The notes under the pieces were generated by a model, which saw only the letters and a list, made by a program, of their open reading frames with translations, ran no database searches and was not told where the DNA came from. Below, one piece after another: positions 1 to 5,176 of a stretch of DNA of 5,227 nt (positions within the stretch are counted from its first letter, which is position 1; every line of letters begins with the position of its first letter). The stretch covers positions 1-5,227 of the forward strand of contig JAPSKG010000166.1 in assembly GCA_031177795.1 (NCBI GenBank). Reading direction: 5' to 3'. Source of the stretch: Domibacillus sp. (GTDB lineage Bacteria; Bacillota; Bacilli; Bacillales; Domibacillaceae). The position numbers and the translations under genes were made by a program.

Positions 1-1
1 G

Positions 2-1792
2 ACTTTTGTTATGAATGAAAAAGGGTACTTAATCGCCAGCAGTAACCCGGCCCATAATCGGTTAATTCAGAAAACAGCATTTCAAAAAAAAGTGAGCTTG
101 CCTTTCGGAAAAACAGTCATAAAAAAACCGATACTGTGGGAGCAATTTGTTAAACAGTCCAAAGGAAAACAAATAGTTAAAACAAATGGAAAAAAGTATT
201 TTGTTTCGTTTCAAAAAATTCCTATTCGTAACGGTGTCAGCTGGGTTGTAGGAACTGTCAAGCCGGCTCCAGCGTTTTCTGTTTTCTCTGCATCAAACCT
301 ATTCATTTATGTCATGCTTATTGTAATTATTCTTGTTGTTTTAGGGGCAGCTTTTGTTGTAAATAAAATTTTAAAAGAAATTCAGTTATCTCAAAATCGC
401 TTGTCTACATTAGCACACTATGATAATTTAACCGGACTGCCAAACAGATTTTTGTTTATGGAACAAATAAATGACATTATAAAAGCATCTAATAATAAAA
501 AAAACAGGTTTTCAGCTGTTTTGTTTGTAGATTTAGACCGCTTTAAATTTATCAATGACACAATGGGACATGCGGCAGGCGACCTTTTACTAACACAAGT
601 CGCAAAAAGATTAATAGACTGCGTGGGGAAAAAAGGAACAGTCGCCCGATTCGGCGGAGATGAATTTGTTGTTTTGCTGAAAGACGCTCAAAACAAACAA
701 GCAGTGATTCAAACCGCAGAAAAAATAAACGAGTCTATTTCCTTGCCGTTCCTGTTAAATGAAAACAAGTGTTTTATTAACACCAGTGTGGGAATCAGTT
801 TATACCCTGATGATGGAGTGAGCACAGAAGTATTGATTAAACATGCGGACCTGGCTATGTATCAAGCAAAAGAGTCAGGAGGAGGAGGGTATGTTTTTTT
901 CCAGAAGGAATTTAATGATCAAACAATTAGGCGGTTAAAGTTAGAAAATAATATACGAAAAGCAATTGAAAAAAATGAGTTTGAAGTACATTATCAGCCA
1001 AAAGTAGAATTGCCTTCTGAAAAACTGGTTGGAATCGAAGCATTAATCCGCTGGCATCAGCCTGAAATAGGAATGATTTCCCCTATGGAATTTATTCCTA
1101 TTGCAGAAGAAACCGGCTTAATTAACATGATTGGAAACTGGGTATTGCGAACGGCTTGCAGGCAAAACAAAACATGGCAAGAAGAAGGATACAGCCCGGT
1201 CGTCATTTCGGTTAATGTTTCTGCTCATCAGTTTCAACAAGGGGATTTTGACCAGATGGTTAAAAGCATTTTAAAAGAAACAGGGCTAGACGGAAAATGG
1301 CTGGAGCTGGAGCTGACGGAAAGCGTGTTTATGAATCATGAAGAAGTAGTTATCAACACCCTGGAAAGCCTCAAGAAGTTAGGAGTGAAAATTTCGATTG
1401 ATGATTTTGGCACCGGCTATTCTTCGTTTAACTACTTAAAAAGGTTTCCAATTGATACTTTAAAAATTGACCGTTCGTTTATTAAAGATATTTTCGATAA
1501 AAATGAAGACCGCTCAATTACCAAGGCTATTATAACCATGGGGCACAGCTTAAATTGCATTGTGGTGGCAGAAGGCGTGGAAACGGAAAATCAGCATACC
1601 CTGCTGCAGTCATATAATTGTGATCAAATACAAGGGTATTACCATAGCCCGCCAATTACAGCAGAAAAAATGATTGAATATATTGAGATGAAAAATGGGC
1701 GCGGGTTAAATTACGCAGAAAAAGGAAAAAAAGAAATTAAAACAACTTCTTTTACCATTCCCGTGCTTGTGCACGACAGTCCAGCTGACTAA
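2..1792 (+). CDS. GGDEF-EAL cyclic-di-GMP signalling protein, 5' partial
   Basis: This is a membrane-bound protein that makes and/or degrades cyclic-di-GMP; the 5' end is missing. The frame is open to the left edge, and the first ATG (position 11) lies inside what reads as the end of an extracytoplasmic dCache sensor (about residues 1-90 counted from that ATG, ending GVSWVVGTVKP), so it is probably not the true start. A transmembrane helix follows (about 97-117). The GGDEF domain (about 132-298) has DNLTGLPNR (138-146) and an intact GGDEF (215-219). No RxxD inhibitory site is present upstream: residues 207-210 are KKGT. The EAL domain (about 312-562) keeps every residue expected for catalysis: E343 of EAL, N402, E437, D464/D465 of DDFGTGYSS, K485, E521 and Q541. 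Phosphodiesterase activity is therefore likely, and cyclase activity is possible without product feedback. A basic tail of about 30 residues follows. Family assignment is secure; the net activity and ligand are not known. Confidence 0.95.
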   Translation, partial: TFVMNEKGYLIASSNPAHNRLIQKTAFQKKVSLPFGKTVIKKPILWEQFVKQSKGKQIVKTNGKKYFVSFQKIPIRNGVSWVVGTVKPAPAFSVFSASNLFIYVMLIVIILVVLGAAFVVNKILKEIQLSQNRLSTLAHYDNLTGLPNRFLFMEQINDIIKASNNKKNRFSAVLFVDLDRFKFINDTMGHAAGDLLLTQVAKRLIDCVGKKGTVARFGGDEFVVLLKDAQNKQAVIQTAEKINESISLPFLLNENKCFINTSVGISLYPDDGVSTEVLIKHADLAMYQAKESGGGGYVFFQKEFNDQTIRRLKLENNIRKAIEKNEFEVHYQPKVELPSEKLVGIEALIRWHQPEIGMISPMEFIPIAEETGLINMIGNWVLRTACRQNKTWQEEGYSPVVISVNVSAHQFQQGDFDQMVKSILKETGLDGKWLELELTESVFMNHEEVVINTLESLKKLGVKISIDDFGTGYSSFNYLKRFPIDTLKIDRSFIKDIFDKNEDRSITKAIITMGHSLNCIVVAEGVETENQHTLLQSYNCDQIQGYYHSPPITAEKMIEYIEMKNGRGLNYAEKGKKEIKTTSFTIPVLVHDSPAD

Positions 1793-1840
1793 TAAAACAA
1801 AAAGCAAATAAGGTAAAACGCAATATGGAATCGTTTTAAC

Positions 1841-1871
1841 AAAACCCCATTTACAAACAAATGGGGTTTTT
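1841..1871. terminator. Bidirectional rho-independent terminator
   Basis: The 12-base arm AAAACCCCATTT (1841-1852) pairs perfectly with AAATGGGGTTTT (1859-1870) across the loop ACAAAC. A run of T follows on the + strand, and the A-rich left arm gives a T-run on the - strand. It lies 48 bases past the GGDEF-EAL stop and 28 bases beyond the polymerase stop, so it can end both convergent transcripts. A second, weaker hairpin, TGCTTG (1871-1876) with CAAGCA (1891-1896), sits directly after the polymerase stop codon and may assist on the - strand. Confidence 0.88.
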
Positions 1872-1898
1872 GCTTGCTGTTTCTAAAAAACAAGCAGT

Positions 1899-3182
1899 TT
1901 AATTAGAAAATCCTTTATGTCCTCCAACATGACTGGCCCGCTGCAAATAAGTACCGCCTTTTAATAAGCTGTACGCATAGAAAATAGCCCCTTTTCCGTA
2001 TCGATCACGGATTTGGTCAATTGTTTTATCCAGAATGTGCCGGCGCAAGTCAAGATGGACCGGAGTAAATAACTCCAGTTGCTCGTAGCCGGCGGGGGTT
2101 AGCTTGCGGCAGGTGATGTGCAGTTGCCGTACCGGCTGGCCTTGCCAGTAGGAGTTGAAAAGCCGGATAAATGCTTTGGACAATTCAGCGGTGCTGTTTG
2201 TGCTGCGTGGCAAGATGGTTTGATGGCGGAAGCCTTTGTCCTCAATATCTTTGCTGTATAAAACAGCGAGGGCAACGCCGGACGCAGCGGCTCCCTGACG
2301 GCGGAGCCTCATGGCAACATCCTCTGTCATTTCTTTAATAACAACAATAATTTCAGTGGCAGTTGTATAATCACGCATTAAAACTTGTCCTTTTGAATAA
2401 GAGCTTTCTTTTTGGCGCATTTTTTCAGAAATCACACTGTAGTCCACGCCCCATGCATGGTAGTAGAGCTGCTGGCCGAGGATGCCAAATTTTTTCTTCA
2501 GCTTCCACTGATCTGCTTGTGCCAGGGTTTTCACAGAATCAATGCCTATATTGTGAAGCGCTTTGGCGTATCCGGAAGAAATTCCCCACATTTCAGTGAT
2601 CGGATGAATTGCCCACACTTTTTTTTGAACATCCTCATACGGCCAGTAGGCCAAGCCGCCTGGCGCTTTTTTCGCTTCGTTATCAAGCGCAAGTTTCGCT
2701 AACAATGGATTGTCCCCAATGCCGATTGTTACAACAAGCCGCAACTCGCCCCAAATTGTGCGCTGAATTAAGCGGGCAATCGACAGCTTATCTCCAAACA
2801 AACGCTTTGAGGCGGTCACATCCAAAAATGCTTCGTCAATGCTGTAAATATGTAAGTCTTCGTCAGCTACAAAGCGGCGGAAAATGTCAATGATCATTTT
2901 GTTTACTTTTAAATAAAGAGACATTGATGGCTCGACCACTAAAAGTCGCGGATCATCCGGCAGTTCAAATTGGCGGGAGCCGGTGCAAATCCCAAACTCG
3001 TCTTTTACTCGCGGTGATGCCGCCAGCACTACAGATCCGGCACGTTCTTTGTTTGCAATAACAACCACATAGGCATGCAGCGGGTGAAGGCGACGCCTGA
3101 CAGCTTCCACGCTGGCAAAAAACGACTTGACATCAATGCATAAAATGTCGCGGCGTGAAAGCTGTGTATAATCAATAAACAT
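1899..3182 (-). CDS. Y-family (UvrX/YqjW-type) translesion DNA polymerase
   Basis: An error-prone polymerase that copies past DNA lesions during the SOS response. The start chosen is the ATG at 3182, giving 427 residues. It has GGAGAGG just upstream and gives the usual family opening, with the first aspartate near residue 17. A longer in-frame start at 3218 lies deep inside the upstream gene and has no support. The palm motif IDVKSFFASVEA (16-27) supplies metal-binding D17 and the sugar steric-gate region. SIDEAFLD (114-121) supplies catalytic D116 and E117. Helix-hairpin-helix and little-finger regions follow. QLELF (368-372) matches the beta-sliding-clamp binding motif, and the C-terminal RASHVGGHKG matches the ending typical of UvrX/YqjW proteins. 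Length is normal for the family (about 410-430). It overlaps the YolD-like gene by 11 bases, so the two are co-transcribed and probably translationally coupled under LexA control. Whether it is the orthologue of B. subtilis YqjW or of prophage UvrX cannot be decided here. Confidence 0.93.
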   Translation of the reverse strand: MFIDYTQLSRRDILCIDVKSFFASVEAVRRRLHPLHAYVVVIANKERAGSVVLAASPRVKDEFGICTGSRQFELPDDPRLLVVEPSMSLYLKVNKMIIDIFRRFVADEDLHIYSIDEAFLDVTASKRLFGDKLSIARLIQRTIWGELRLVVTIGIGDNPLLAKLALDNEAKKAPGGLAYWPYEDVQKKVWAIHPITEMWGISSGYAKALHNIGIDSVKTLAQADQWKLKKKFGILGQQLYYHAWGVDYSVISEKMRQKESSYSKGQVLMRDYTTATEIIVVIKEMTEDVAMRLRRQGAAASGVALAVLYSKDIEDKGFRHQTILPRSTNSTAELSKAFIRLFNSYWQGQPVRQLHITCRKLTPAGYEQLELFTPVHLDLRRHILDKTIDQIRDRYGKGAIFYAYSLLKGGTYLQRASHVGGHKGFSN

Positions 3183-3516
3183 GATCCTCTCCGTTTTCTG
3201 CAAGGCGGACGGACACAATATCTTTCATGCAAAATGAACCGCTGCCCTTAAGCTCCAAACGCCCATTAACCGGTGGAAGAAATTTTACAATCCCTGTGCC
3301 TTCAATGTAAGGGAGACCAAACGTGTTCACCTGTATAGAAATGGGCTTTTTTAAGTGATATGATTCGCAAACAAGCTGATTAAACTCTTCCAGAGCTTGT
3401 TCATCCAGGTAAAGAGGAGCAGCTTCTGTGTTTTTTGTTTGTAGTTGTTCGCTGTGTTCAGCCAGCAAAAAACCTTGCCATTTGAGCATTCCGCGATCTT
3501 TATACAATTTTTTCAT
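3172..3516 (-). CDS. YolD-like protein, partner of the Y-family polymerase
   Basis: A small protein of the YolD-like family, 114 residues from the ATG at 3516. That ATG is preceded by AAAGG with a 9-base gap. A GTG at 3525 is also in frame but overlaps the ribosome binding site, so the ATG is preferred. The N-terminus KDRGMLKWQGFLLAEHSEQL carries the family signature: a DRG-x-x-KW motif followed by a 'LPEH'-like segment. The remainder fits the small beta-rich fold expected of the family, with PISIQVN and IVKFLPPVNGRLEL. Family members in Bacillus sit directly before UvrX/YqjW-type polymerases, as here. Their biochemical role is not established; an accessory or regulatory role for the polymerase is inferred from this pairing. 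The stop codon overlaps the start of the polymerase gene. Twin LexA-like boxes lie immediately upstream. Confidence 0.88.
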   Translation of the reverse strand: MKKLYKDRGMLKWQGFLLAEHSEQLQTKNTEAAPLYLDEQALEEFNQLVCESYHLKKPISIQVNTFGLPYIEGTGIVKFLPPVNGRLELKGSGSFCMKDIVSVRLAENGEDHVY

Positions 3517-3532
3517 AGCAAACACCCTTTCG

Positions 3533-3544
3533 GAACATAAGTTC
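3533..3544 (-). promoter_or_regulatory. LexA (SOS) box, promoter-proximal
   Basis: The sequence GAACATAAGTTC is a perfect match to the Gram-positive GAAC-N4-GTTC operator core. It ends 16 bases before the YolD-like ATG, just upstream of the ribosome binding site and over the expected transcription start. Repressor bound here should block the YolD-polymerase operon, as LexA does for other Bacillus SOS genes. Confidence 0.8.
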
Positions 3545-3572
3545 TATATTTATATATTCAGCATAAGAACAA
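3543..3572 (-). promoter_or_regulatory. Candidate sigma-A promoter of the YolD-polymerase operon
   Basis: TTGTTC (3572-3567) and TATAGA (3548-3543) are separated by 18 bases on the - strand. Each hexamer is imperfect. The -35 overlaps the distal LexA-like box and the -10 abuts the proximal one, which is the layout expected of a LexA-repressed promoter. An alternative -10, TATAAA (3554-3549), has no good -35. Confidence 0.4.
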
Positions 3573-3578
3573 ATATTC
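3567..3578 (-). promoter_or_regulatory. Second LexA-like box, promoter-distal
   Basis: On the - strand this reads GAATATTTGTTC, one mismatch from GAAC-N4-GTTC. It starts 34 bases from the first box and covers the candidate -35 hexamer TTGTTC. The match is weaker, so it could be an auxiliary operator or chance in AT-rich DNA. Confidence 0.5.
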
Positions 3579-3632
3579 CTTCAGGGAATTTTTATTTACT
3601 GGTTAAAACAACAAATACTTACAGGCATAATT

Positions 3633-3803
3633 CTATAAATGGGGCTTGCTTTGTTCTCCAGGCTTTGTCTGCGGCTTTTTTAATGTCCGTAAATAGCCCA
3701 TAGACGCAGCATAAGCGGCTGCTTTTGCCGGAACGCCTTTTTCCATTAGCTTGTCGACCGTATCTTGAATATTTTTGCCGGCGCCTTCATTTGACTGAAT
3801 CAA
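3633..3803 (-). CDS. Small hypothetical protein (56 aa, TTG start)
   Basis: I do not recognise this protein family. The ORF begins at TTG (3803-3801), 6 bases after a near-ideal AGGAGGTG (3817-3810), and ends at TAG (3635-3633), giving 56 residues. The N-terminal two thirds look alpha-helical and amphipathic: NIQDTVDKLMEKGVPAKAAA, then YAASMGYLRTLKK. A proline- and lysine-rich tail follows (PQTKPGEQSKPHL). No signal peptide, membrane segment or cysteine is present, so a small soluble cytoplasmic protein is likely. Codon use looks coherent. It is oriented like the YolD-polymerase operon but separated from it by the LexA boxes, so it is probably a separate transcript; it is divergent from the cupin gene. 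No clear terminator follows it. The coding call rests on the ribosome binding site and the protein-like composition; the function is unknown. Confidence 0.72.
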   Translation of the reverse strand: MIQSNEGAGKNIQDTVDKLMEKGVPAKAAAYAASMGYLRTLKKPQTKPGEQSKPHL

Positions 3804-3858
3804 ACAACACACCTCCTATTTTGTTTAATGATTATTGTGTCAGGAAGGAGAATGGAGT

Positions 3859-3909
3859 ATGCAAAAAAGTAAATGGAGGATAAAACGCTTTGCAAAGAAA
3901 AAGTATTAA
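3859..3909 (+). CDS. Possible 16-residue basic peptide ORF
   Basis: An ATG at 3859 stands 8 bases after the strong ribosome binding site GGAAGGAG (3843-3850) and opens a short ORF, MQKSKWRIKRFAKKKY, ending TAA at 3907-3909. The peptide is extremely basic (K/R at 9 of 16 positions) with one tryptophan and two aromatic residues near the end. It ends 60 bases before the cupin start. It could be a real micro-peptide, a leader, or an accidental ORF near a purine-rich stretch. No family is recognised. Confidence 0.3.
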   Translation: MQKSKWRIKRFAKKKY

Positions 3910-3928
3910 GGACGTTTCTTCAGGGTAT
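3903..3928 (+). promoter_or_regulatory. Candidate sigma-B promoter for the cupin gene
   Basis: GTATTA (3903-3908) and GGGTAT (3923-3928) are 14 bases apart. This compares with the Bacillus sigma-B pattern GTTTAA-N12-15-GGGTAT: the -10 is a full match and the -35 matches at four of six. Predicted transcription would begin about 34 bases before the cupin TTG. The overlapping TATAAC (3926-3931) could instead be a sigma-A -10, but no TTGACA-like -35 is present. To my recollection B. subtilis yjlB belongs to the sigma-B general stress regulon, which would fit. Confidence 0.4.
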
Positions 3929-3968
3929 AACAAAAGAGATATTGCACTCTTGAAAGGAGCGAGTCGAT

Positions 3969-4469
3969 TTGGAGCCACAAGTAAGATCATTTATTATGAC
4001 AGATGATGGACAAATCCCAAACAATCCGATTTATCCGGTTCTTGTTTATGAAGGTGTTTTTGGCGACCGGGTAACAGACATGGAGCCGGCGTTCAACCGC
4101 CACAACTGGACAAACAGCTGGAGAGGCGATATATACGACTATCATCATTATCATGCAACCACTCATGAAGTGCTTGGGGTGGTAAGCGGTCAAGCAACCG
4201 TACTTGTTGGCGGAGACGCAGGCGAGCGGGTGGAATTAAAAACAGGTGACGTTATCGTCCTCCCGGCCGGAACCGGCCACAAAAAGCTGGATGGTTCTCC
4301 TGACTTTGCTGTGGTGGGCGCTTATTATGATGGTATAAATCCGGATATTCGAAAACGAGATCCAAACGCCCGTGCTCAGGCAATCAGCCAAATCAGTGCT
4401 GTTCCTGTGCCGAAAACCGACCCGGTGTTTGGAGAAACTGGACCGTTGCTTAAAAAGTGGAGTAGTTAA
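3969..4469 (+). CDS. yjlB: Cupin-domain protein, YjlB-like
   Basis: A small single-domain cupin of 166 residues, predicted to be cytoplasmic; the reaction is unknown. The start is TTG at 3969, supported by AAAGGAG (3953-3959) nine bases upstream; the next in-frame ATG (residue 10) has no such site and would cut the conserved N-terminus. Residues 12-26, DDGQIPNNPIYPVLV, match the opening I associate with the YjlB-like group. Cupin motif 1 is H60-Y-H62-x4-E67-x6-G74, and motif 2 is G93-x5-P99-x-G101-x2-H104. Three histidines and a glutamate (H60, H62, E67, H104) are thus in place to hold a divalent metal. The C-terminal part (about 120-166) lies outside the barrel and ends KKWSS. The gene is monocistronic, with a candidate sigma-B promoter before it and a strong terminator after it. 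A sugar or small-acid enzyme, or a stress-related role, is possible but not shown by the sequence. Confidence 0.88.
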   Translation: MEPQVRSFIMTDDGQIPNNPIYPVLVYEGVFGDRVTDMEPAFNRHNWTNSWRGDIYDYHHYHATTHEVLGVVSGQATVLVGGDAGERVELKTGDVIVLPAGTGHKKLDGSPDFAVVGAYYDGINPDIRKRDPNARAQAISQISAVPVPKTDPVFGETGPLLKKWSS

Positions 4470-4474
4470 TGAAC

Positions 4475-4521
4475 AGCGCTTTGTCGGCCTTGAAAAAGGC
4501 AGCAAAGCGTTTTTTCTTTTT
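4475..4521 (+). terminator. Rho-independent terminator of the cupin gene
   Basis: The outer stem is CGCTTTG (4477-4483) with CAAAGCG (4503-4509). The inner stem is GCCTT (4487-4491) with AAGGC (4496-4500) around a GAAA tetraloop. A long T-run, broken by one C, follows. It begins six bases after the cupin stop codon and separates that gene from the HNH unit. Confidence 0.9.
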
Positions 4522-4560
4522 TTGAAAGCACCTCGTTTCTTTAGTGGGAACTTGCTCGTT

Positions 4561-4566
4561 TATAAT
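4561..4566 (+). promoter_or_regulatory. Candidate -10 element for the HNH gene
   Basis: A perfect TATAAT lies 72 bases upstream of the HNH start, just after the cupin terminator. The -35 region at the usual distance (TCTTTA, 4538-4543) is a poor match and there is no extended TG, so the promoter may be weak or need an activator. Confidence 0.5.
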
Positions 4567-4595
4567 GTGATCAATAGAAAATGGGAAGGACACAT

Positions 4596-4658
4596 ATGAA
4601 AACAGGGGGAACAAAACAAATGTGTAAAGGAGGAGACCATGAAAGCGTTAGTTTGTGA
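4596..4658 (+). CDS. Possible 20-codon leader ORF overlapping the HNH start
   Basis: An ATG at 4596 follows GGGAAGGA (4583-4590) by 5 bases and encodes MKTGGTKQMCKGGDHESVSL, stopping at TGA (4656-4658). It is in a different frame from the HNH gene and reads through that gene's ribosome binding site and first six codons. Ribosomes on this ORF would interfere with, or couple to, HNH initiation. The peptide looks unlike a stable protein. It could be regulatory or accidental. Confidence 0.25.
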   Translation: MKTGGTKQMCKGGDHESVSL

Positions 4659-4932
4659 ATTATGCCAGAGGCAGCAAGTGGAGACAACAGTGCATCACTT
4701 AACTCCAAGAGAAGAAGGAGGGTCTAAGCTACCGACTGCTAACTTGTGTATTCCATGTCATAAGCAAATTCATGCCCTGTACACAAATAAGGAGCTCGCC
4801 GTGCGGCTAAACACCATCGAGCTGCTGAGAGATGATGAAAAAATTAAAAAATACGTGAAATGGATTCGCAAGCAGCCATCTAAAACGCTGGTGAAAGTAC
4901 GGAAATCGAATGAGAAAAAACAAAAGCGTTAG
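4639..4932 (+). CDS. Small HNH-family (zinc-binding) protein
   Basis: A 97-residue HNH-type protein; the family comprises metal-dependent DNA endonucleases and relatives. The start ATG is 5 bases after AAAGGAGG (4626-4633). The motif order is C6-x2-C9, H19-H20 followed by LTP and a GG pair (27-28), N35, then C37-x2-C40-H41 and H45. The four cysteines fit a structural zinc site, and the H-N-H residues fit the beta-beta-alpha metal core. After the HNH fold comes a helical, lysine-rich tail (about 52-97) ending KKQKR, plausible for nucleic-acid contact. Length and layout resemble, from memory, the uncharacterised B. subtilis protein YisB. No methyltransferase, phage terminase or toxin-immunity partner is next to it, so restriction, phage packaging or bacteriocin roles are not supported. 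Nuclease activity is inferred from the motif only. Confidence 0.88.
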   Translation: MKALVCELCQRQQVETTVHHLTPREEGGSKLPTANLCIPCHKQIHALYTNKELAVRLNTIELLRDDEKIKKYVKWIRKQPSKTLVKVRKSNEKKQKR

Positions 4933-5047
4933 CAGAGTGAAGCTTTTTCACAAAAGGCAGCCCAATAAATCAAAAAGATGGCGCGATATCCGAGAAAAGC
5001 AGCGCAATCTAGCAGGATTTCGGAGCATTCCTTTGTTAAAACTTTGA
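4910..5047 (+). CDS. Doubtful 45-residue basic ORF overlapping the HNH 3' end
   Basis: An ATG at 4910 opens a 45-codon frame that overlaps the last 23 bases of the HNH gene and ends at TGA (5045-5047). It starts MRKNKSVSRVKLFHKRQPNK and ends RSIPLLKL. It is strongly basic, with one tryptophan. The upstream site is poor (only CGGAAA nearby), so expression would depend on coupling to HNH translation. A-rich DNA easily gives K/R-rich open frames, so this may be chance; no family is recognised. Confidence 0.2.
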   Translation: MRKNKSVSRVKLFHKRQPNKSKRWRDIREKQRNLAGFRSIPLLKL

Positions 5048-5130
5048 AAATACGCCGTATAAAGAAAAAATGAGTCATTTTTATGAAAATTTTATTTATT
5101 ATTTCTGTTTATAACAAAAACAATAAAGCA
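4933..5130. other. Intergenic stretch between the HNH gene and the terminator
   Basis: About 200 AT-rich bases with no well-supported gene. Besides the overlapping basic ORF (to 5047), there is a 31-codon + strand ORF (4978-5073) and a - strand ORF of about 49 codons reading leftward from near 5072; neither has a ribosome binding site. A short hairpin, GTGAA (4937-4941) with TTCAC (4947-4951), lacks a T-run. Confidence 0.55.
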
Positions 5131-5176
5131 ATCGAGTACTTGGCCATATGGCTTCGTACTCGATTTTTTGTTTTTA
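5131..5176. terminator. Strong rho-independent terminator, probably bidirectional
   Basis: The perfect 9-base arm ATCGAGTAC (5131-5139) pairs with GTACTCGAT (5156-5164), and the loop contains the palindrome GCCATATGGC (5143-5152). A T-run (TTTTTT G TTTTT) follows on the + strand. The A-rich left flank (AACAAAAACAATAAAG) gives a T-rich tract for the - strand. It would end the HNH transcript and any leftward transcript entering from the right. Confidence 0.85.

Larger units (their letters stand above)
3804..3968. other. Divergent intergenic region
   Basis: This separates the leftward 56-residue gene from the rightward cupin gene. It holds the ribosome binding sites of both, a candidate sigma-B promoter and a possible 16-codon ORF, described separately. 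A weak 5-base inverted repeat, AAGAG (3934-3938) with CTCTT (3947-3951), lies just before the cupin ribosome binding site. No convincing sigma-A promoter is visible for the leftward gene. Confidence 0.6.

Noticed and set aside
2363..2893. Several + strand open frames inside the polymerase gene
   Set aside because: They lie opposite a polymerase with complete motifs, have no supported ribosome binding sites and give non-protein-like composition; they are antisense shadows.
3029..3232. A 67-codon - strand frame across the YolD-polymerase junction
   Set aside because: It is out of frame with both real genes and encodes fragments of neither; an overlapping shadow.
3428..3703. A 91-codon + strand frame across the SOS promoter region
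   Set aside because: It runs antisense through the YolD start, both LexA boxes and the end of the 56-residue gene, with no ribosome binding site.
3824..3840. Possible Fur box around AATGATTAT
   Set aside because: Only the central core matches; both outer parts of the 7-1-7 pattern fail, and such AT-rich cores arise easily by chance.
3830..3870. A sigma-G-like promoter (GCATA, 18 bases, CACAATA) for the 56-residue gene on the - strand
   Set aside because: The -10 match is partial and the -35 pattern is short and common; without evidence that the protein is a spore protein this is too weak to call.
3987..4505. - strand frames opposite the cupin gene
   Set aside because: The cupin has intact metal motifs and its own start and terminator; these frames are antisense shadows, and one begins inside the terminator.
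4372..4599. A 75-codon + strand frame from the cupin 3' end to the HNH leader
   Set aside because: It runs through the cupin stop, the whole rho-independent terminator and the TATAAT element, and has no ribosome binding site.
4978..5073. A 31-codon + strand ORF starting MARYPRKAAQ
   Set aside because: No ribosome binding site precedes it, it competes with another open frame, and its K/R-rich product is typical of translated A-rich intergenic DNA.
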